From the NCBI RefSeq assembly GCF_041260155.1, contig NC_091944.1, positions 11,907,272 to 11,971,271 on the forward strand: a stretch of DNA of 64,000 nucleotides, given 5' to 3'. The DNA comes from Ptychodera flava (taxonomy: Eukaryota > Hemichordata > Enteropneusta > Ptychoderidae). The notes beneath the pieces were generated by a model. It saw only the letters and a list, made by a program, of their open reading frames with translations. It had not been told where the DNA came from and made no database searches. The stretch's first letter is position 1, and each line of letters starts with the position of its first letter. This document shows, piece by piece, positions 60,945-64,000 of this stretch. Position numbers and translations under genes: made by a program.

Positions 60945-63900
60945 ATAAAGTCTCTGTACTTTCGAATGTCTTCTATTGTCTTACCGAACATCGCGTTATT
61001 CATCAACTTATAGAAATTATTTTCAAAATCTGTCTTTCCCTGTGCCCGCATTTTAGTGTTAAAGTCAATGTAGTCGGCGAGACACGGCGCCTCTTCGAAG
61101 GCAAGCACCCGATACACCTTTTTCAGTCACATTCCCATCGGAAGATAGAATTCAAGCAACTTGTAGTGTAAGACGTATCTCTCTCTGTCCATAGGACTTG
61201 TAATCAGTCGACTGCCCTGCCTCTCAGGAAATTCGTAGTGATGCGGCGCGAGTGGTAGATCGGAATGTTCTTCATGTAATTCGGCTGGATATTCTAAGTC
61301 TACTTCTAGAAAACTTGGTGGAAAGGTGGCACCGGGTCCCCACCCCCCAAGCCTGCTCCGCCATTCTGAGCAGACCATTCTACCCACTCTTCCTTCGTCA
61401 TCCAATGAAGTCCACGCGTGGGCATTGCCTGACTCATTGCCCAGCCATAAAGATTATTAGCATCGAGATATTTTATTTCGGACAGCGGCTTCTCCGGATC
61501 GTAACTAACGTTAGTATTCCCGCCAGCTCCGCCAGGCTCGTCTGTTGCATAAGCTGGATGATTTGTCTGTAAGTAATGAACATTACACTGACTGATACCA
61601 CCTCTAATTCCCCGTTGTATGAAATTCATCTGCTCAGCATCTTGAATGAGTTTAAATTTATTACCCATGTAAAGTAACATAGCATCCCATGTCAAGCCGG
61701 GCGCTGACATATAGTGAGCTGGATCTAACTTATATGCTTTTAAACATGTGTCGCGGAAATTTTCGAATATATTTGCAAGAAGTAGAACGTCAGTCTCACA
61801 ATAGAATTCCATATAATCACGAATCGTTATACATTCAACTTCGTCCCATACTCGCAATGCATGTTCGTAATCAGACTCAGAAATCCCCTCTTCCGTTAAT
61901 TCGCTATAAAATTTGTGTCTCTCCGGGAGCTCCTCCTCTCCCAGTCTGTCAACCGAGTCTAAATATTCGTAGGGGAAGAAACCTTTCGCCCGCTGAATGT
62001 CCGGGTACGAAAGTGGTACTGCCGTCCATCCGTAGTCCGGCACAGTCTTTGCCAACTTCGCGAGTGACCCAGACATCAACTGAGCACTGTCCATAAACTT
62101 TATAGAAAAGAAACGTGTCACTGCCTCCCTCCCCCCTCCGGCGACAACAATTGAGGCGTGAAAAATAAATGTTTTCGTGAGACACATAATTCCACCATTG
62201 CCCGTCTTAGCTATGATATTTGGCTCTGGTCTGGTGCCGCGTTCCCCTACCGGAACAGAAGGATCGATTTCATGTAACTTATTCAAAATACAAGAACCAT
62301 CGTATCCCTTGAGGTTGTGAAAGTAGATTGGAATGGTTCTCGACAGGCGGCACTTTTCACAATAAAAAGTCGTAGGATCGTCACCACCCACTATTCGGTA
62401 TCCGGCTTCATCTCCACATGCAATACAGACTGGATCGTTGTAATTAGATCTATCTTTAATCGGTTTTACTTTCCAATAATATGATTTCGAATAATACTCG
62501 GCCCTTTTCTTCATATCTTTTAGAAATTCTGTAACACAGGAGAGACCCGTGAATGTTCTTTTACTATAAACTTTCGGCTTACTGTCCAGTCCCCATCGTT
62601 CCACCATAACATACGAAATACAAATTGGAATGTGTCGGCCGCTGCCCCGCTCAATAATTGCTTCAGTATCTGCGTAGACGACGAAGGGACAGGGCACCGT
62701 TTTCCGATGTCCTTCAAATTGACACACTTCCTTAGGAAAAACTGGCTGAGCCATGTCTGTTCCACAGCATACCTGATGTTTTTCTAATTCTTCTGTTGAC
62801 GCAAATCCTTTTCCACAAACCGTACAAATACACTTCCGTCTGTGCCCATTCTTACGATTTTTATTAGAATTAAGAAGGCGATTTTCCGCAGTAATTGGTA
62901 CGAAGTGGCACCTTCGGGACGCGTCTTCGCCGACTATTAGTAAAATCTTCGCTGTCTGCACCGTTCCGATACGGCCACTATAAAACACAGTTATGCCGGA
63001 CGGATCGGGATCATTCTCGTAGATCTGAAATACTTTAAGTCGGACGCCCGGATTTTGCTGCTCGAAGCGATCGAAAATAGTATCATCGGCGGGCGTGGGA
63101 AATGGAATGCCGTCCCAACAGTAGTCGGCAACAAATGGGGTGTACGTCTTCCAGCTCCTCCTTACCTGACCACATTTCTTTTTACAAAACGCGGGGTCGG
63201 CCAACTTTATACTTGCTACGACGGCATACTGAAAGCAGCGGCCGGCGCTGAGTAGAACCAGATCGCTCACACATTTCTTATTTTTTAACCATCCCGGAAG
63301 TTGGACTGCGCCAGCCCCAAGTAGAACTTCTACCAGTCTTACTTTAAAATAAAGTATCTCCTCGAGAACTAGGCCGGATCCCTCAACAGCTTCAGCTTTA
63401 TCAAACAATTTTTTGTAGTCTTTTACTAATTGTTCTTTCACAGCCAATTCCGCCCCTCCCTTCTCTTTTGTATACATACCCCCCCTCATAGTTAACATAG
63501 TATGTGCGAGTTTGCACACTTTGATCTTTTGGATTTTTGAATTTGACTTCCATTTCTGTATAAACACGGTACATCTTTCGTTCCGCTGCCATACCTTCGA
63601 TATCAATCTTGACGATGTCCTCGACTCGCTTGACTTCGGAGGAAAAATCTTTTTCTATAAATACACCTTGGAATGCCCTCCGTAAGCGACGTTTTTTTAT
63701 GCTGTAATGCACAGTAAGTCTCCTTGGAATAAACTGCGGCGGCGCCTCCCATTTCTTCACCAATTCTTCTCTAAGATCATTGAAATCTATCCTCGGTTTT
63801 TTACTGAAGGGATTTCTAGAGTAAAACCTTGACCTGAAGAATCTGTTAAATCGGCTCGAGTCATGGTATACAGGTAATTCTGAGTGTCTAGCCCTCTATT

Positions 63901-63963
63901 TAAATCGAGGTCAAGTATATCGGCCAATTGGCTTATCTTATATTCATTCACGACTGGCTCCAT
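60945..63963 (-). pseudogene. Polinton DNA polymerase B, part upstream of the insertion
   Basis: An ATG at 63963 (MEPVVNEYKIS) is the likely beginning, and the longest open stretch is 61306-63606. Visible features in order: a Cys/His finger (CTVCGKGF...H), exonuclease motif I (VVYADTEAI), a second cysteine cluster (CIACG...CEKC), exonuclease motif II (YFHNLKGYDGS), polymerase motif A (LDANNLYGWAM) and polymerase motif B (KLMNNAMFGKT) close to the insertion point. These identify a protein-primed PolB of the Polinton/adenovirus type, which replicates linear DNA from a terminal protein. Broken; treated as a fossil. Confidence 0.9.
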
Positions 63964-64000
63964 TGTACTGTCCTATATATAACATAGATAATTTTTTTCT

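Larger units (their letters stand above)
50442..64000 (-). mobile_element. Polinton (Maverick), partial at the window edge and broken
   Basis: A large self-synthesising DNA transposon, recognised by a protein-primed family B DNA polymerase together with capsid-like and coiled-coil proteins. Most genes read leftward and one small gene reads rightward. It continues past base 64000, so the integrase, protease and packaging ATPase expected of the family are not in view. The left limit is uncertain (between about 50.1 and 50.45 kb). The polymerase gene contains a complete 6.7-kb foldback transposon. Several further breaks mark it as a fossil, though long open stretches suggest it is not very old. 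Confidence 0.85.

Noticed and set aside
63974-63981. TATATATA just upstream of the Polinton polymerase start codon as its TATA box
   Set aside because: It lies only about 11 bp from the ATG, too close to place a transcription start before it.

Overview
The window reads as an AT-rich invertebrate animal genome: multi-exon genes with GT-AG introns, long microsatellites, and an accumulation of transposable elements. I favour a non-vertebrate deuterostome (hemichordate, amphioxus or echinoderm grade). The reason is a Gypsy-type retrotransposon with integrase ahead of reverse transcriptase, an arrangement described for the deuterostome Gmr1 group. The species is not determined.

Host genes. The main theme is a tandem family on the minus strand. 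Each member joins a series of ubiquitin-like (beta-grasp) modules to an IFI44-like GTPase domain. Gene A (1757-7424) is intact by my splice model: seven exons, 631 residues, four Ubl modules, then the GTPase. Gene B (10252-14135) is also intact: five exons, about 430 residues, two Ubl modules plus GTPase. Gene C (14400-19042) is a pseudogene whose first exon was split by a foldback transposon and which also holds a LINE fragment. Gene A' (about 42470-46848) is a decayed copy of A inside a duplicated segment of about 7 kb (1-7565 matches 40436-46990). Every complete internal Ubl exon begins and ends in phase 1, so modules can be gained or lost without changing frame. IFI44 relatives are interferon-induced in vertebrates, so an immune role is a reasonable inference, not something the sequence shows. 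On the plus strand lies gene D (22421-32763), five exons encoding an unrecognised protein.

Mobile DNA. Intron 3 of gene D contains a young Gmr1-like LTR element (25648-31894) with near-identical LTRs, a 4-bp target duplication and a tRNA-Pro-type primer site. The right end of the window (about 50.4 kb to the edge) is a broken Polinton with a protein-primed DNA polymerase B, capsid-like stretches and two unassigned proteins. Its polymerase gene is interrupted by a 6.7-kb foldback transposon (54225-60944) that carries inverted arrays of about 200-bp repeats and a unique centre. A smaller foldback element (17439-18945) shares the same style of repeat module.

Region by region: 1-7565 duplicated segment with gene A; 7.6-10.2 kb no gene seen; 10.2-14.1 gene B; 14.4-19.0 pseudogene C with its insertions; 19.1-22.3 no gene seen; 22.4-32.8 gene D with the LTR element; 32.8-40.4 degenerate repeats and orphan exon-like pieces; 40.4-47.0 duplicated segment with pseudogene A'; 47.0-50.4 degenerate tandem repeats; 50.4-64.0 Polinton with the nested foldback element. 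Exon boundaries come from reading splice signals, phases and paralog comparison by eye.
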